From: Sphingomonadales bacterium
Lineage (GTDB): Bacteria; Pseudomonadota; Alphaproteobacteria; Sphingomonadales; Sphingomonadaceae
Assembly: GCA_027491235.1 (NCBI GenBank)
Contig: JAIXWO010000021.1
Location: 248,001-312,000, forward strand
Direction: 5' to 3'
Length of the DNA: 64,000 bases
Positions 33,728-41,791 of the stretch are shown here, piece after piece. Position 1 is the first letter of the stretch. Every line of letters begins with the position of its first letter. The notes below the pieces were generated by a model. The model was given only the letters and a program-made list of their open reading frames with translations. It did no database searches and was not told where the DNA came from. A program made the translations under genes and the position numbers.

Positions 33728-34597
33728 ATGGGAAAAATCGCATTTATCGGACTGGGCGTCATGGGTGGGCCAATGGCCCGTCACCTTGCCGCCGCAGGGC
33801 ATGAACTCGTCGTCTATAACCGCACCCGCGGCAAGGCGGAGGCTTGGGTTGCAGCCCATGGCGGCTCCGTCGCAGATTCGCCGGCCAAGGCCGCTGAGGG
33901 CGTGGACGCCGTTATCAGCTGTGTCGGGACAGATGAGGACTTGGCTGCCGTCACCGTCAGCCGTGATGGCGCCTTCCGGTCAATGACGCCGGGCACGGTT
34001 TACGTCGATCACACGACCGTCTCCGCCCAGATTGCGCGGCAATTGGCTGTCGAAGCCAAGGACGTCGGCGTCAAGGTGGTCGATGCGCCCGTCACAGGCG
34101 GGCAAATTGGGGCTGAGCAAGGCACGCTCACGCTGATGTGTGGCGGCAGGGACGATGCCATTGCCGCGGCGACCCCTTTCATGGAGGCCTATTCCCGCAA
34201 GATCGTCCATGTCGGCCCCGCAGGCGCCGGCCAGACAACCAAGATGGTCAACCAGATCACTTTTGCCGGGATCATCCAGAGCCTGTCGGAAGCAATGCGG
34301 TTCGCACAGGCCGCTGAGCTGGACCTCGACAAGGTGTTTGAATCGATCTCCGGCGGCGCTGCCTCCAGCTGGCAGATGCTCAACCGTTGGGAGACAATGG
34401 CCAAGGGCGAATTCGACTTTGGCTTTGCGGTGGATTGGATGCGTAAGGACTTAGGTCTCGCTTTGTCCGAAGCCCGCGCCAATGGCGCAACCCTGCCACT
34501 CGCAGCGCTGATCGATCAATTCTATGCCGAAGTGCAGGACATGGGCGGCGGCCGTCAGGACACCAGCGCGCTCATCCGGAGATTGAAAGCCAAATGA
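33728..34597 (+). CDS. beta-hydroxyacid dehydrogenase (HIBADH / glyoxylate-succinic semialdehyde reductase family)
   Basis: A 289-residue NAD(P)-dependent oxidoreductase. The Rossmann loop IGLGVMGGPMARHLA (6-20), substrate loop DAPVTGGQIGAEQGTL and catalytic Lys in GAGQTTKMVNQ are intact. NRTRGKAEA after the second strand favours NADPH. The family reduces or oxidises short beta-hydroxyacids; the precise substrate is open. Its stop overlaps the next start by 4 nt. Confidence 0.92.
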   Translation: MGKIAFIGLGVMGGPMARHLAAAGHELVVYNRTRGKAEAWVAAHGGSVADSPAKAAEGVDAVISCVGTDEDLAAVTVSRDGAFRSMTPGTVYVDHTTVSAQIARQLAVEAKDVGVKVVDAPVTGGQIGAEQGTLTLMCGGRDDAIAAATPFMEAYSRKIVHVGPAGAGQTTKMVNQITFAGIIQSLSEAMRFAQAAELDLDKVFESISGGAASSWQMLNRWETMAKGEFDFGFAVDWMRKDLGLALSEARANGATLPLAALIDQFYAEVQDMGGGRQDTSALIRRLKAK

Positions 34598-36300
34598 TCC
34601 ACTCCAAGCGTATCGCCGCCGTCGCTGCGGTCCTTCTGGCCGCATCGCCCAACACCCTGCTGGCCGATACGCTGGTTGAAAATGTGAATGGCCTCACGCT
34701 TGATGCGAAAGGCGAGGTGGTCCGCTTTACGGGTCTCGTGATCGGAAAGGATGGCAAGATTGCCCGGCTGATCCGTTCCAACGAAATGGCGGGCGACCCG
34801 AAGAAGAAAAAGAAAAACAAGAAAGAACAGCCCGAGGCGTTCGACTATCGGCTGGACGGCCAAGGCCGCGTGCTGATGCCCGGCCTTATTGATGCGCATG
34901 GCCATGTCATGGGGCTGGGATTCCAGCTGATGACGCTGGACCTGTCCGGCACCAAAAGCCTTGCAGAAGCGCAGGCGAAGATCGCTGAGTACGCCCGCGC
35001 CAACCCACAGCGCAAATGGATCATCGGGCGCGGCTGGAATCAGGAAAGCTGGAAACTGGGCCGCTTCCCGACAGCGGCCGAGCTGGATGCCGCCGTCTCT
35101 GACCGTCCCGTCTGGCTGGAGCGCGTGGATGGCCATGCCGGGTGGGCGAACAGCGCGGCGATGACCGCAGCCGGTGTCACCGCCGCCAGCAAAAGCCCGC
35201 CGGGCGGCCAGATCCAGATGGACGGCGGCAAGCCGAGCGGTGTCTTCGTTGATGCGGCGTCGTCTTTGGTTGAAAAGGCGGTCCCCAAGCCGCTGTCCAA
35301 AGAACGTGACCTGGCCCTTGCCAAAGCGCAGGAGCATCTGCTCGCCTTTGGCATCACCGGCATTGCCGATATGGGCACCTCAACCGAGGATTGGGACTCC
35401 TTTCGCCGCGCGGGCGACGCCGGATGGCTCAACGTCCGCATCTTCAGTTACTCCGCGAGTATTGAGCCGATGCTGGCCATTGCGGCGGGTGAACCCACGC
35501 CCTGGCTCTATGGCGACAAGCTGCGCATGGCGGGCGTCAAGCTCTATGCCGATGGCGCCCTCGGATCGCGCGGGGCTTGGCTGAAGCAACCCTATGCCGA
35601 CAAGCCGGGCGAACGCGGGCTGCAATTCCTTGAAGATGCCAAGCTGCGCAATCTGATGAGCCGTGCGGCCATGGATGGCTTTCAAGTCGCTGTGCACGCG
35701 ATTGGCGATGCGGCGAACGCGCAGGCGCTCGATTCGATTGCGGAAATGACGCAGACCTATGGGGGCGACCGCCGCTGGCGGATTGAACATGCGCAGATTG
35801 TTGATCCCGTCGACATCCCCCGCTTTGCAAGACTGGGCGTCATCGCCTCGATGCAGCCCGTCCACCAGACCAGCGACCGGCTGATGGCCGAAGCGCGGTT
35901 GGGCACGGGTCGACTGGCCGGCGCTTATGCCTGGCATGCCATGCAGGTCGCGGGCGCGCGGCTGGCCTTTGGCTCCGACGTGCCGGTTGAAAGCCCGGAC
36001 CCTTATGCCGGGCTGGCGACCGCCTTCACCCGCATGGATGCCAAGGGCGAACCCTTTGGCGGTTGGCAGCCGCAGGAACGCGTGACCCGCGAAGATGCGC
36101 TGGCCGGCTTCACAACGGGGGCGGCCTATGCAAGCTTTGCCGAGGGCAAGGTCGGGCGCCTTTCCCCCGGGCTCTGGGCGGACTTCATTCTCGTGGACAC
36201 AGATCCCCTGCTCGCCACGCCTGCGGAATTGCGGGCGACCAAGGTTTTCGAGACTTGGGTGGGCGGCAAAAGGGTTTGGGCGGCGAAGACGGGGCAATAA
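34594..36300 (+). CDS. exported YtcJ-like amidohydrolase
   Basis: A 568-residue protein with a signal peptide (MIHSKRIAAVAAVLLAASPNTLLA). The metal-dependent amidohydrolase barrel has DAHGHVMGLG (HxH), WLERVDGHAGWANS, AVHAIGDAAN, IEHAQIV and FGSDVPVESPDP, the pattern of YtcJ/NfdA (amidohydrolase 3) exoenzymes. Near residues 69-78 lies a run DPKKKKKNKKE encoded by an A-rich tract (34799-34830), odd in this GC-rich genome. Coupled to the dehydrogenase gene before it. Substrate unknown, periplasmic. Confidence 0.9.
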   Translation: MIHSKRIAAVAAVLLAASPNTLLADTLVENVNGLTLDAKGEVVRFTGLVIGKDGKIARLIRSNEMAGDPKKKKKNKKEQPEAFDYRLDGQGRVLMPGLIDAHGHVMGLGFQLMTLDLSGTKSLAEAQAKIAEYARANPQRKWIIGRGWNQESWKLGRFPTAAELDAAVSDRPVWLERVDGHAGWANSAAMTAAGVTAASKSPPGGQIQMDGGKPSGVFVDAASSLVEKAVPKPLSKERDLALAKAQEHLLAFGITGIADMGTSTEDWDSFRRAGDAGWLNVRIFSYSASIEPMLAIAAGEPTPWLYGDKLRMAGVKLYADGALGSRGAWLKQPYADKPGERGLQFLEDAKLRNLMSRAAMDGFQVAVHAIGDAANAQALDSIAEMTQTYGGDRRWRIEHAQIVDPVDIPRFARLGVIASMQPVHQTSDRLMAEARLGTGRLAGAYAWHAMQVAGARLAFGSDVPVESPDPYAGLATAFTRMDAKGEPFGGWQPQERVTREDALAGFTTGAAYASFAEGKVGRLSPGLWADFILVDTDPLLATPAELRATKVFETWVGGKRVWAAKTGQ

Positions 36301-36308
36301 GACCAATG

Positions 36309-36405
36309 CGTCATCCCGAACTTGTTTCGGGATCCATTGGCATCAAGACGTCAAAACCTGCCGCCTGACGGTGTTCATGGATGCTGAAACAAGTTCAGCA
36401 TGACG
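36309..36405. repeat. 97-bp paired hairpin repeat (empty copy of the GIY-YIG element arms)
   Basis: Left hairpin: ATCCCGAA, loop CTTGT, TTCGGGAT with CGTC outside (36309-36333). Right hairpin, inverted: ATGCTGAA, loop ACAAG, TTCAGCAT with GACG outside (36381-36405). The stem bases differ between the arms by compensating changes (CCC/GGG against GC/GC), showing selection for pairing. It lies between the convergent amidohydrolase and mobA genes and may stop transcription from both sides. Confidence 0.85.
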
Positions 36406-36411
36406 GTGGGG

Positions 36412-36927
36412 TCAAAGCCCCGCCAAATCTTCCGGCCGGTTGATGTTGGCAGGGGGCTGCGCGACCGTCACACGACGCGCACCTGCATGGTCTGCAAAGC
36501 GATAGACGGATCGGTTCGCCGGGTCCGCCATCCACTCACGGAGCGTGTCGGACAGGCCAACCGGCCAGAGACCGACAATCGGGAGCACATCGAGCACAGC
36601 CGGCGCAGGTGAGAGGGCGGTCACAGCCTCCGCCTCCAGTCCAACCGTATCGCACCCGCAGGTCAGGACGTGATCGAACCCTTCTGTCCGGGCATAGGTC
36701 AGCGCACCGAGCAGCCCGCCAAGCGGACCAAGGCCGGGCGCTGGCTGATCCTCAATCCGCGCCAATCCGGGCCAGTCGCGTCCAACAGTGATGACGGCCT
36801 CCACATGCGGGCGAAGCCCGGCTGATGCATGGTCCATGAGCGGCCGTCCATGGAGCACAGCAACCGCTTTGTCGGACCCAAAGCGGCTTGACTGTCCGCC
36901 GCCAAGGATCGCGCCAAGGACGCGCAT
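36412..36927 (-). CDS. mobA: molybdenum cofactor guanylyltransferase
   Basis: A 171-residue protein from the ATG at 36927. The nucleotide-binding motif GAILGGGQSSRFGSDKA (5-21) is the MobA signature (LAGGxSSRMGxDKA), and LTCGCDTVGL corresponds to the metal site. It attaches GMP to molybdopterin to form MGD for bacterial molybdoenzymes. At 171 residues it is shorter than E. coli MobA but within the family range. The start overlaps the YbaK-type gene by one base. Confidence 0.88.
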   Translation of the reverse strand: MRVLGAILGGGQSSRFGSDKAVAVLHGRPLMDHASAGLRPHVEAVITVGRDWPGLARIEDQPAPGLGPLGGLLGALTYARTEGFDHVLTCGCDTVGLEAEAVTALSPAPAVLDVLPIVGLWPVGLSDTLREWMADPANRSVYRFADHAGARRVTVAQPPANINRPEDLAGL

Positions 36928-37418
36928 CAGTCTTGAGCAGGAACGTCGATGATGACGGGGGGATGCCCCCAATGCGTGAGCGCGCGGACCAGATCAGCAC
37001 CTGACAGGCCGAGCGTCGCTGTGTTGCGCAACGGGTGGCAATTGACGCGATCCGCCACGGCTAGGGAAGCATCGAGCACGATGGTGACCGCGCCGTCCGC
37101 ATCTGCAATCGCGCCCAATGGCGTGACCGAGCCCGGCGTGACACCGATCAGCCGTTCCATATCCTCACCCTTGCCAAAGCTGACGCGCTTGGCGCCCATC
37201 GCGGCTGGCAGCGCCTTCAGATCCGCACGCAGGGCCGCAGGAACAGTGACAAGCCAGAAACGCCCGCCTGCGTCTTTCAGGAACAGGTTTTTGGTGTGGG
37301 CACCCGGAATCTCGCCATCGACAGCGCGGCTTTCCTCAACGGTGAAAACCGCTGGATGTTCAACCACGTCATAAGGAATACAGAGCGCCTGCAAGTCGGC
37401 GTAGAGTTTCGTTTCCAT
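36927..37418 (-). CDS. YbaK/ProX-type aminoacyl-tRNA deacylase
   Basis: A 163-residue stand-alone editing domain. VVEHPAVFTVEES, HTKNLFLKDAGGRFWLVTV with the conserved catalytic Lys region, and GSVTPLGAIADADG then NCHPLRNTATLGLS match PrdX/ProXp proteins, which hydrolyse mischarged Ala-tRNA(Pro) or related species in trans. Cytosolic. The start is 9 nt downstream of the Zur-like gene. Confidence 0.9.
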   Translation of the reverse strand: METKLYADLQALCIPYDVVEHPAVFTVEESRAVDGEIPGAHTKNLFLKDAGGRFWLVTVPAALRADLKALPAAMGAKRVSFGKGEDMERLIGVTPGSVTPLGAIADADGAVTIVLDASLAVADRVNCHPLRNTATLGLSGADLVRALTHWGHPPVIIDVPAQD

Positions 37419-37427
37419 GGGGGTGCC

Positions 37428-37895
37428 TCAGGCGCAGTCAGCGCAGGTGCCGCGCACCTCAATGACCGGGCGGACGGGTTTGAAGCCCGCTTTGCGCGCC
37501 GCGGCGCGCACGCCCTGTGTCACGTCATCATCGTCAATATGCGTGGTGTTGCCGCAATCGTCGCAGACAAGAAAGATGCAGTCATGATCACAATCAGGAT
37601 GCGCATTGGCCAGATAGGCATTGGCGCTTTCCACCCGCGTCGCGACGTTGGCCGTCACGAACAGATCAAGGATGCGATAGACACTATTGGCTGCCACGCG
37701 CCGCCCCTGCGATTTGGAAACCGCATCGGCGATGTCATAGGCGGAGGCGGGATTTTCAAATGCGGCGAGCGCATCGAACACGCTGGCCCGCATCGCCGTC
37801 CACTGTTCGCCCGATCGGGCCATGGCGTTACGCGCGGCGTCGATCAGGTCGTCGCCAGCAGGATGGTCGTGGTGGTTATGTACATGGGTGGCCAT
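37428..37895 (-). CDS. zur: Fur-family regulator, Zur-like
   Basis: A 155-residue protein with a His-rich N-terminus (MATHVHNHHDHPAGDD), winged helix (about 30-85; SAYDIADAV...NSVYRILDL) and a metal domain with DCDHDC, CDDCGNTTH and terminal CADCA. The two CxxC pairs are the structural zinc site of Fur/Zur. The His-rich start and the MerC-type neighbour favour Zur over Fur, though the metal is inferred. Transcribed after the MerC-type gene; the shared promoter carries a Zur-box-like sequence at 38359-38373. Confidence 0.82.
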   Translation of the reverse strand: MATHVHNHHDHPAGDDLIDAARNAMARSGEQWTAMRASVFDALAAFENPASAYDIADAVSKSQGRRVAANSVYRILDLFVTANVATRVESANAYLANAHPDCDHDCIFLVCDDCGNTTHIDDDDVTQGVRAAARKAGFKPVRPVIEVRGTCADCA

Positions 37896-37944
37896 GGGCC
37901 AAACTTACGACGCCAAGCGCGACGCCGCAAGCATCAGGAAAGGA

Positions 37945-38310
37945 TTAGCAAACCGCGCGTCGGTTGAGATCATGCCCCAAGGCGACAAGGATGACCCCGA
38001 AGACCGTGACCATCGCCTCGGTGCCATCGTGCGGCAGGGTGAGGGCACCAAGCATCACGCCGAGACCCAGAGCGCCAATCCATGCCGGCATGGCATAGCC
38101 GTGCGTCAGAACGCCCCGGCCAAGGCCGATCGCGCCAAACAGGATCGCCAGGAGCAGCCCCACTTCATGGAAAAGCGGATTGACCAAAGCGCCCCCGACG
38201 GAGGCGAGCATCGCGAAGAACACCGCCGTGGCCACGCAATGGGCGACGCACAGCCCCGACAGGACAATCGCCCATCGGTCAAAACGTTCCCATGTCGGTC
38301 GTGGCGTCAA
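37945..38310 (-). CDS. MerC-domain membrane protein
   Basis: A 121-residue inner-membrane protein with about four helices. IVLSGLCVAHCVATAVF carries the CxxxC pair of MerC-type transporters, in the first helix. MerC itself takes up mercuric ion, but chromosomal homologues beside zur are often linked to zinc supply. The second Cys pair of true MerC is not obvious; only a single terminal Cys (RRAVC) remains. Zinc transport is inference from the neighbourhood. Confidence 0.82.
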   Translation of the reverse strand: MTPRPTWERFDRWAIVLSGLCVAHCVATAVFFAMLASVGGALVNPLFHEVGLLLAILFGAIGLGRGVLTHGYAMPAWIGALGLGVMLGALTLPHDGTEAMVTVFGVILVALGHDLNRRAVC

Positions 38311-38358
38311 CGTGCGAGTCCCCTAGCGTTCCCTCAGCCTATGCCATATCCCTGCAGA

Positions 38359-38373
38359 CGTTACAATATATCA
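38359..38373. promoter_or_regulatory. zur: Zur-box-like sequence upstream of the MerC-zur operon
   Basis: On the minus strand it reads TGATATATTGTAACG, 12 of 15 positions equal to the Zur-box form TGTTATATTATAACA as I remember it. It lies 49 nt before the MerC-type start and would allow Zur to control its own operon. Also 100 nt upstream of ctaA on the other strand. Confidence 0.35.
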
Positions 38374-38473
38374 TCTGCGCTCCATTCAGACGGATCCTAC
38401 TCACTTTGACGGCCCTTGCCCTTTGGTGAAGCCGGGCTTTCGCTGGTCTGGCCGGAGGTCTATAGGCGCGGCC

Positions 38474-39505
38474 ATGTCAGAAACGTCCGCACGTCCCCTT
38501 GCTATTGCCCGCTGGCTCTTTGCCGTTGCCGGCCTTGTTTTCATCATGGTCGTCATCGGCGGCATCACACGCCTCACTGAATCGGGCCTGTCGATTACGG
38601 AATGGAAGCCCGTCACAGGCGCCATCCCGCCGCTGTCCGAGGCGGACTGGCAGGCGGAGTTCGCCAAATATAAAAACAGCTCCCAATATGTGTTGATGAA
38701 CGCCGGGATGGATCTTGCCGCGTTCAAATGGATTTATTTCTGGGAATTTTTCCACCGCCTCTTTGGCCGGGTCATCGGGCTCGCTTTCCTCTTGCCACTC
38801 CTCTGGTTCGGTGTGCGGCGTGCCATCCCGAGCCGCCTGATCGGCCGCCTTGTCCTCTTGCTATTTCTGGGCGGGATGCAGGGGCTGATTGGCTGGCTGA
38901 TGGTGAAAAGCGGCCTTGTCGACCGCGTCAACGTGCAGCCGGTGATGCTCGCCGCGCATCTGACGATGGCGCTGCTGCTGCTATCCGCGCTCATCTGGAC
39001 CGCGCTGGACTGTCTTGAGATCAATCGTGTTACCACGGCACCGCTTGCGCGGATGACGCCCTTTGCGCTCCTGACGGGCGCGGTGCTCTTCTTCCAGATT
39101 ATCTGGGGTGCGCTAACGGCGGGCATGCGCGCAGGGCAAGTGTCGAACACCTGGCCGTTGATGAACGATCATTTCGTGCCTGAAGGCATCGAGTGGGCCA
39201 ATGGCGCGCTCTATGCTGCAACGCATGACCCGTTCCTTGTCCACTTCATTCACCGCTGGTGGGCATGGGTTGTCGTCGGCGTGCTGATCGTCCTTGCCCG
39301 TAAACTGAAAGCGCAAGGCGCGCGCCGCGTCGCAATTGCGGTGCACAGCAGCTTTGGAACGCAGATTCTGCTCGGCATCGCGACGGTGATGACGGGTGTG
39401 AACATCGTCTTTGCCGTGCTGCATCAGGCCGTCGGCGCGCTGGTTGTGATCGCTACAATCTGGGGCCTGCACGTCCTTGGCCGCCGCGAAAACACGGCCT
39501 CTTAA
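38474..39505 (+). CDS. ctaA: heme A synthase (COX15/CtaA)
   Basis: A 343-residue, eight-helix inner-membrane enzyme from the ATG at 38474. It oxidises heme O to heme A for cytochrome aa3 oxidase. The heme-ligand histidines sit in YFWEFFHRLFGRVIG, LAAHLTMALLL, HFIHRWWAWVVVG and VLHQAVGALVV, and the second-strand signature GGITRLTESGLSITEWKPVTG is type 2 CtaA. No ctaB or cta operon nearby, typical of this lineage. Confidence 0.95.
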   Translation: MSETSARPLAIARWLFAVAGLVFIMVVIGGITRLTESGLSITEWKPVTGAIPPLSEADWQAEFAKYKNSSQYVLMNAGMDLAAFKWIYFWEFFHRLFGRVIGLAFLLPLLWFGVRRAIPSRLIGRLVLLLFLGGMQGLIGWLMVKSGLVDRVNVQPVMLAAHLTMALLLLSALIWTALDCLEINRVTTAPLARMTPFALLTGAVLFFQIIWGALTAGMRAGQVSNTWPLMNDHFVPEGIEWANGALYAATHDPFLVHFIHRWWAWVVVGVLIVLARKLKAQGARRVAIAVHSSFGTQILLGIATVMTGVNIVFAVLHQAVGALVVIATIWGLHVLGRRENTAS

Positions 39506-39643
39506 CTCGAACGGTATTATTTTACCCGTTTGGAAAAGCCTGCAAAAGCTTGACTCAGCGGGCATGTGCTGCAAAAGGCGCCCCATCGTCGCTGCCTTTC
39601 GGGGCGGCGCGTTTTCGTTTTACCGTCAAGAGGACGCATCCTT

Positions 39644-40123
39644 ATGAAGGCGCTCACCCGCGTGACCAAACCGGCAAAGCCGGCAGAAGTCGAAAAGCAG
39701 TGGCACATCATCGACGCCGAAGGGCTCGTTGTTGGCCGTCTCGCAAGCATCATTGCCAACGTTCTGCGTGGCAAGACCAAGCCAAGCTACACCCCACACG
39801 TCGATTGCGGTGACAATGTCATCGTGATCAATGCAGACAAGGTGCGCTTCACCGGCCGCAAGCTGGGCCAGAAGGTCTATTACAAGCACACCGGTTATGC
39901 CGGCGGCATCAAGTCGATCACGGCAGCCAAGGTTCTTGAAGGCCGCTTCCCGGAGCGCGTTCTTGAAAAGGCCGTGGAACGCATGATTCCGCGCGGCCCG
40001 CTGGGTCGTCAGCAGATGCGCAACCTGCGCCTCTATGCGGGCACAGAGCATCCGCACGCCGCACAGAACCCCAACGTCCTCGACGTCGCGTCGATGAACC
40101 GCAAGAACAAGGTGGGTGCATAA
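39644..40123 (+). CDS. rplM: 50S ribosomal protein L13
   Basis: A 159-residue protein from the ATG at 39644 ([20 protein letters not shown]). Core motifs [31 protein letters not shown] and [20 protein letters not shown] are canonical. Stop and rpsI start overlap as TAATG. In the leader, GCGCC and CGGGGCGGCGC segments (39579-39613) can pair, which might be an autogenous site, but no known leader family was recognised. Confidence 0.97.
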   Translation: MKALTRVTKPAKPAEVEKQWHIIDAEGLVVGRLASIIANVLRGKTKPSYTPHVDCGDNVIVINADKVRFTGRKLGQKVYYKHTGYAGGIKSITAAKVLEGRFPERVLEKAVERMIPRGPLGRQQMRNLRLYAGTEHPHAAQNPNVLDVASMNRKNKVGA

Positions 40124-40689
40124 TGTCCGACACCGATACCCGTCAGTCGCTCGCTGATCTCGGCGATCTCACCAAGGCTGCTGCAGAAGCACCTGCCGCT
40201 GTTGAAGCGCCCGCCGCTGAAGCAGCTGCCGCAGACGAAGCGCCTGCTGCTCCGGTCGTTCAGACCCCGACGATGCCGCTTCGCGAACGTGAAGTTGACG
40301 CGCAGGGCCGTTCCTACGCAACCGGCCGCCGTAAGGATGCCGTCGCCCGCGTCTGGGTAAAGCCCGGCACCGGCAAGATCACGGTCAATGGCCGCGATCA
40401 GGAAGTCTATTTCGCACGTCCGACGCTGCGTCTCGTCATGAACCAAGTGTTCGGCATTGCCGATCGCGAAGGTCAGTATGACGTTGTCGCAACGGTCAAG
40501 GGCGGTGGCCTTTCCGGTCAGGCCGGTGCTGTAAAGCACGGCATCAGCCAGGCACTCACCAAGCAGGAGCCTGCGCTCCGCTCGGTCGTCAAGGCCGCTG
40601 GCTTCCTGACCCGCGACAGCCGCGCTGTTGAACGTAAGAAGTACGGCAAGGCCAAGGCGCGTAAGAGCTTCCAGTTCTCGAAGCGCTAA
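40123..40689 (+). CDS. rpsI: 30S ribosomal protein S9 with acidic Ala-rich N-terminal extension
   Basis: A 188-residue protein. The S9 core starts near residue 62 ([21 protein letters not shown]) and ends with the canonical [11 protein letters not shown] that reaches the P-site tRNA. The preceding 60 residues ([17 protein letters not shown], then Ala/Glu/Pro repeats) have no E. coli equivalent; extensions of this kind occur in some alphaproteobacteria. Followed by a strong terminator. Confidence 0.96.
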   Translation: MSDTDTRQSLADLGDLTKAAAEAPAAVEAPAAEAAAADEAPAAPVVQTPTMPLREREVDAQGRSYATGRRKDAVARVWVKPGTGKITVNGRDQEVYFARPTLRLVMNQVFGIADREGQYDVVATVKGGGLSGQAGAVKHGISQALTKQEPALRSVVKAAGFLTRDSRAVERKKYGKAKARKSFQFSKR

Positions 40690-40723
40690 GCTTTGGTGGG
40701 GTCAAGCCTGCAAATCAAAACAG

Positions 40724-40756
40724 AAAAGGGGCTGGCCGCAAGGCTGGCCCCTTTTT
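40724..40756 (+). terminator. terminator of the rplM-rpsI operon
   Basis: AAAAGGGGC pairs with GCCCCTTTT (9 bp), then a TG/TG internal loop and GCC/GGC closed by a GCAA tetraloop; a final T run follows. Confidence 0.93.
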
Positions 40757-40774
40757 GCATTAGGAACGGGCGCG

Positions 40775-41095
40775 CTACGTTTTGTGGCGGCGCACGACAG
40801 GCTGGGAAGATGTCTGCGCATATGCTTCCATGACATCCTGCGCCCAGCCAGTCAGATCATATTTGCGGACGCGGCGGTCTGCGGCGCCATGTTCCACTTG
40901 CAGGATATCCGCCCCGACAAGTCGCTTCAAAATCAAGCTGAAGGCAGCAGAGGACGCGCGCGATGCAGCCCGCAAAGCGGCCGATGGTGTTGGACCGCCT
41001 TCATAGAGATGCAGAATGATTTCAAATTCCGGCGTCATCATCCGCATTCGGAACGCTTGCTCAACGTCGTTGAGACCTTCGCTTAATTGACCCAT
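40775..41095 (-). CDS. small MarR-like winged-helix protein (downstream paralogue)
   Basis: A 106-residue protein. TPEFEIILHLYEGGPTPSAALRAASRASSAAFSLILKRLVGADILQVEHGAADRRVRKYDLT reads as helix-turn-helix plus wing, close to MarR-type folds but lacking the long dimerisation helices. Its layout aligns with the gene just upstream, so the two arose by duplication. Its start codon lies inside the upstream gene (13-nt overlap). No metal or ligand residues visible; target unknown. Confidence 0.72.
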   Translation of the reverse strand: MGQLSEGLNDVEQAFRMRMMTPEFEIILHLYEGGPTPSAALRAASRASSAAFSLILKRLVGADILQVEHGAADRRVRKYDLTGWAQDVMEAYAQTSSQPVVRRHKT

Positions 41096-41511
41096 TGCAT
41101 GCCCATTTGCCTGGCCCCTTTCGGAGAATGACGGAGGCCGTGTGCCTTCTGATAGGATAACCGCTCCCCAACCGGTCCTGTTCCATCCCCGACAAGACGA
41201 CCCCCAAAGACACCGGCGGACCGGATTTCAGCCTCGAGCGCAAAAAGCGTTCGCCGGGCGGACAGGGTGAGATTGAGGTTATGGAGACCGGCGTTCACCG
41301 CGTCTGATCCACCCGACACAAGGCTAGCGCGCTTCAAACGGCGCAAACGCAGGAAGAAGGTCAGTCTGGACAGACGGACAGATGCCCGCACCAAGGCTGC
41401 GTGACGAACGCCGCCGAAATAGAGCGCCGAGATGATACGTAGATCATCGATATCGAGTTTCACACCCAAGCGCAGCGCAACCTGGCCTACCGGGCTTCTA
41501 TTGACGAGCAT
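41083..41511 (-). CDS. small MarR-like winged-helix protein (upstream paralogue)
   Basis: A 142-residue protein. IDDLRIISALYFGGVRHAALVRASVRLSR, then LRLRRLKRASLVSGGSDAVN and LNLTLSARR, parallels the downstream gene segment by segment (sensor strand, recognition helix, wing). It has a 40-residue C-terminal extension that the neighbour lacks. The 280 nt upstream of its start (41512-41791) hold no gene and should contain promoters for this pair and the divergent lipoprotein gene. Confidence 0.68.
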   Translation of the reverse strand: MLVNRSPVGQVALRLGVKLDIDDLRIISALYFGGVRHAALVRASVRLSRLTFFLRLRRLKRASLVSGGSDAVNAGLHNLNLTLSARRTLFALEAEIRSAGVFGGRLVGDGTGPVGERLSYQKAHGLRHSPKGARQMGMQWVN

Positions 41512-41791
41512 TGAGCGACCTGTTCTGTTTGTGGTGCCTTCAATGCGACCCCGACCATGGTCACGAATAGTCTATAGTTTGGACATTTCTTACAGATCGG
41601 ACCTTGTCCAAAGGCCCTTCCCTCATTCGGCGTTTAAGGCCCCCGTATCGGATGCAGTTTTCTGGCCTGGCTGAGCCAAAGTGGCAACAAATTACTGAAA
41701 AGGAACAGCAATCTCTGCCACTCCGGTGCAGCCGCATAGACAGAGACGACGCGCCTTCCTACCCTCTCGCACAATGACTGAGGAGAGCATC

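Noticed and set aside
38402-38476. A 24-codon minus-strand frame ending KPGFTKGQGPSK before ctaA
   Set aside because: It overlaps the ctaA start, and I see no clear ribosome site or terminator; not enough to call.
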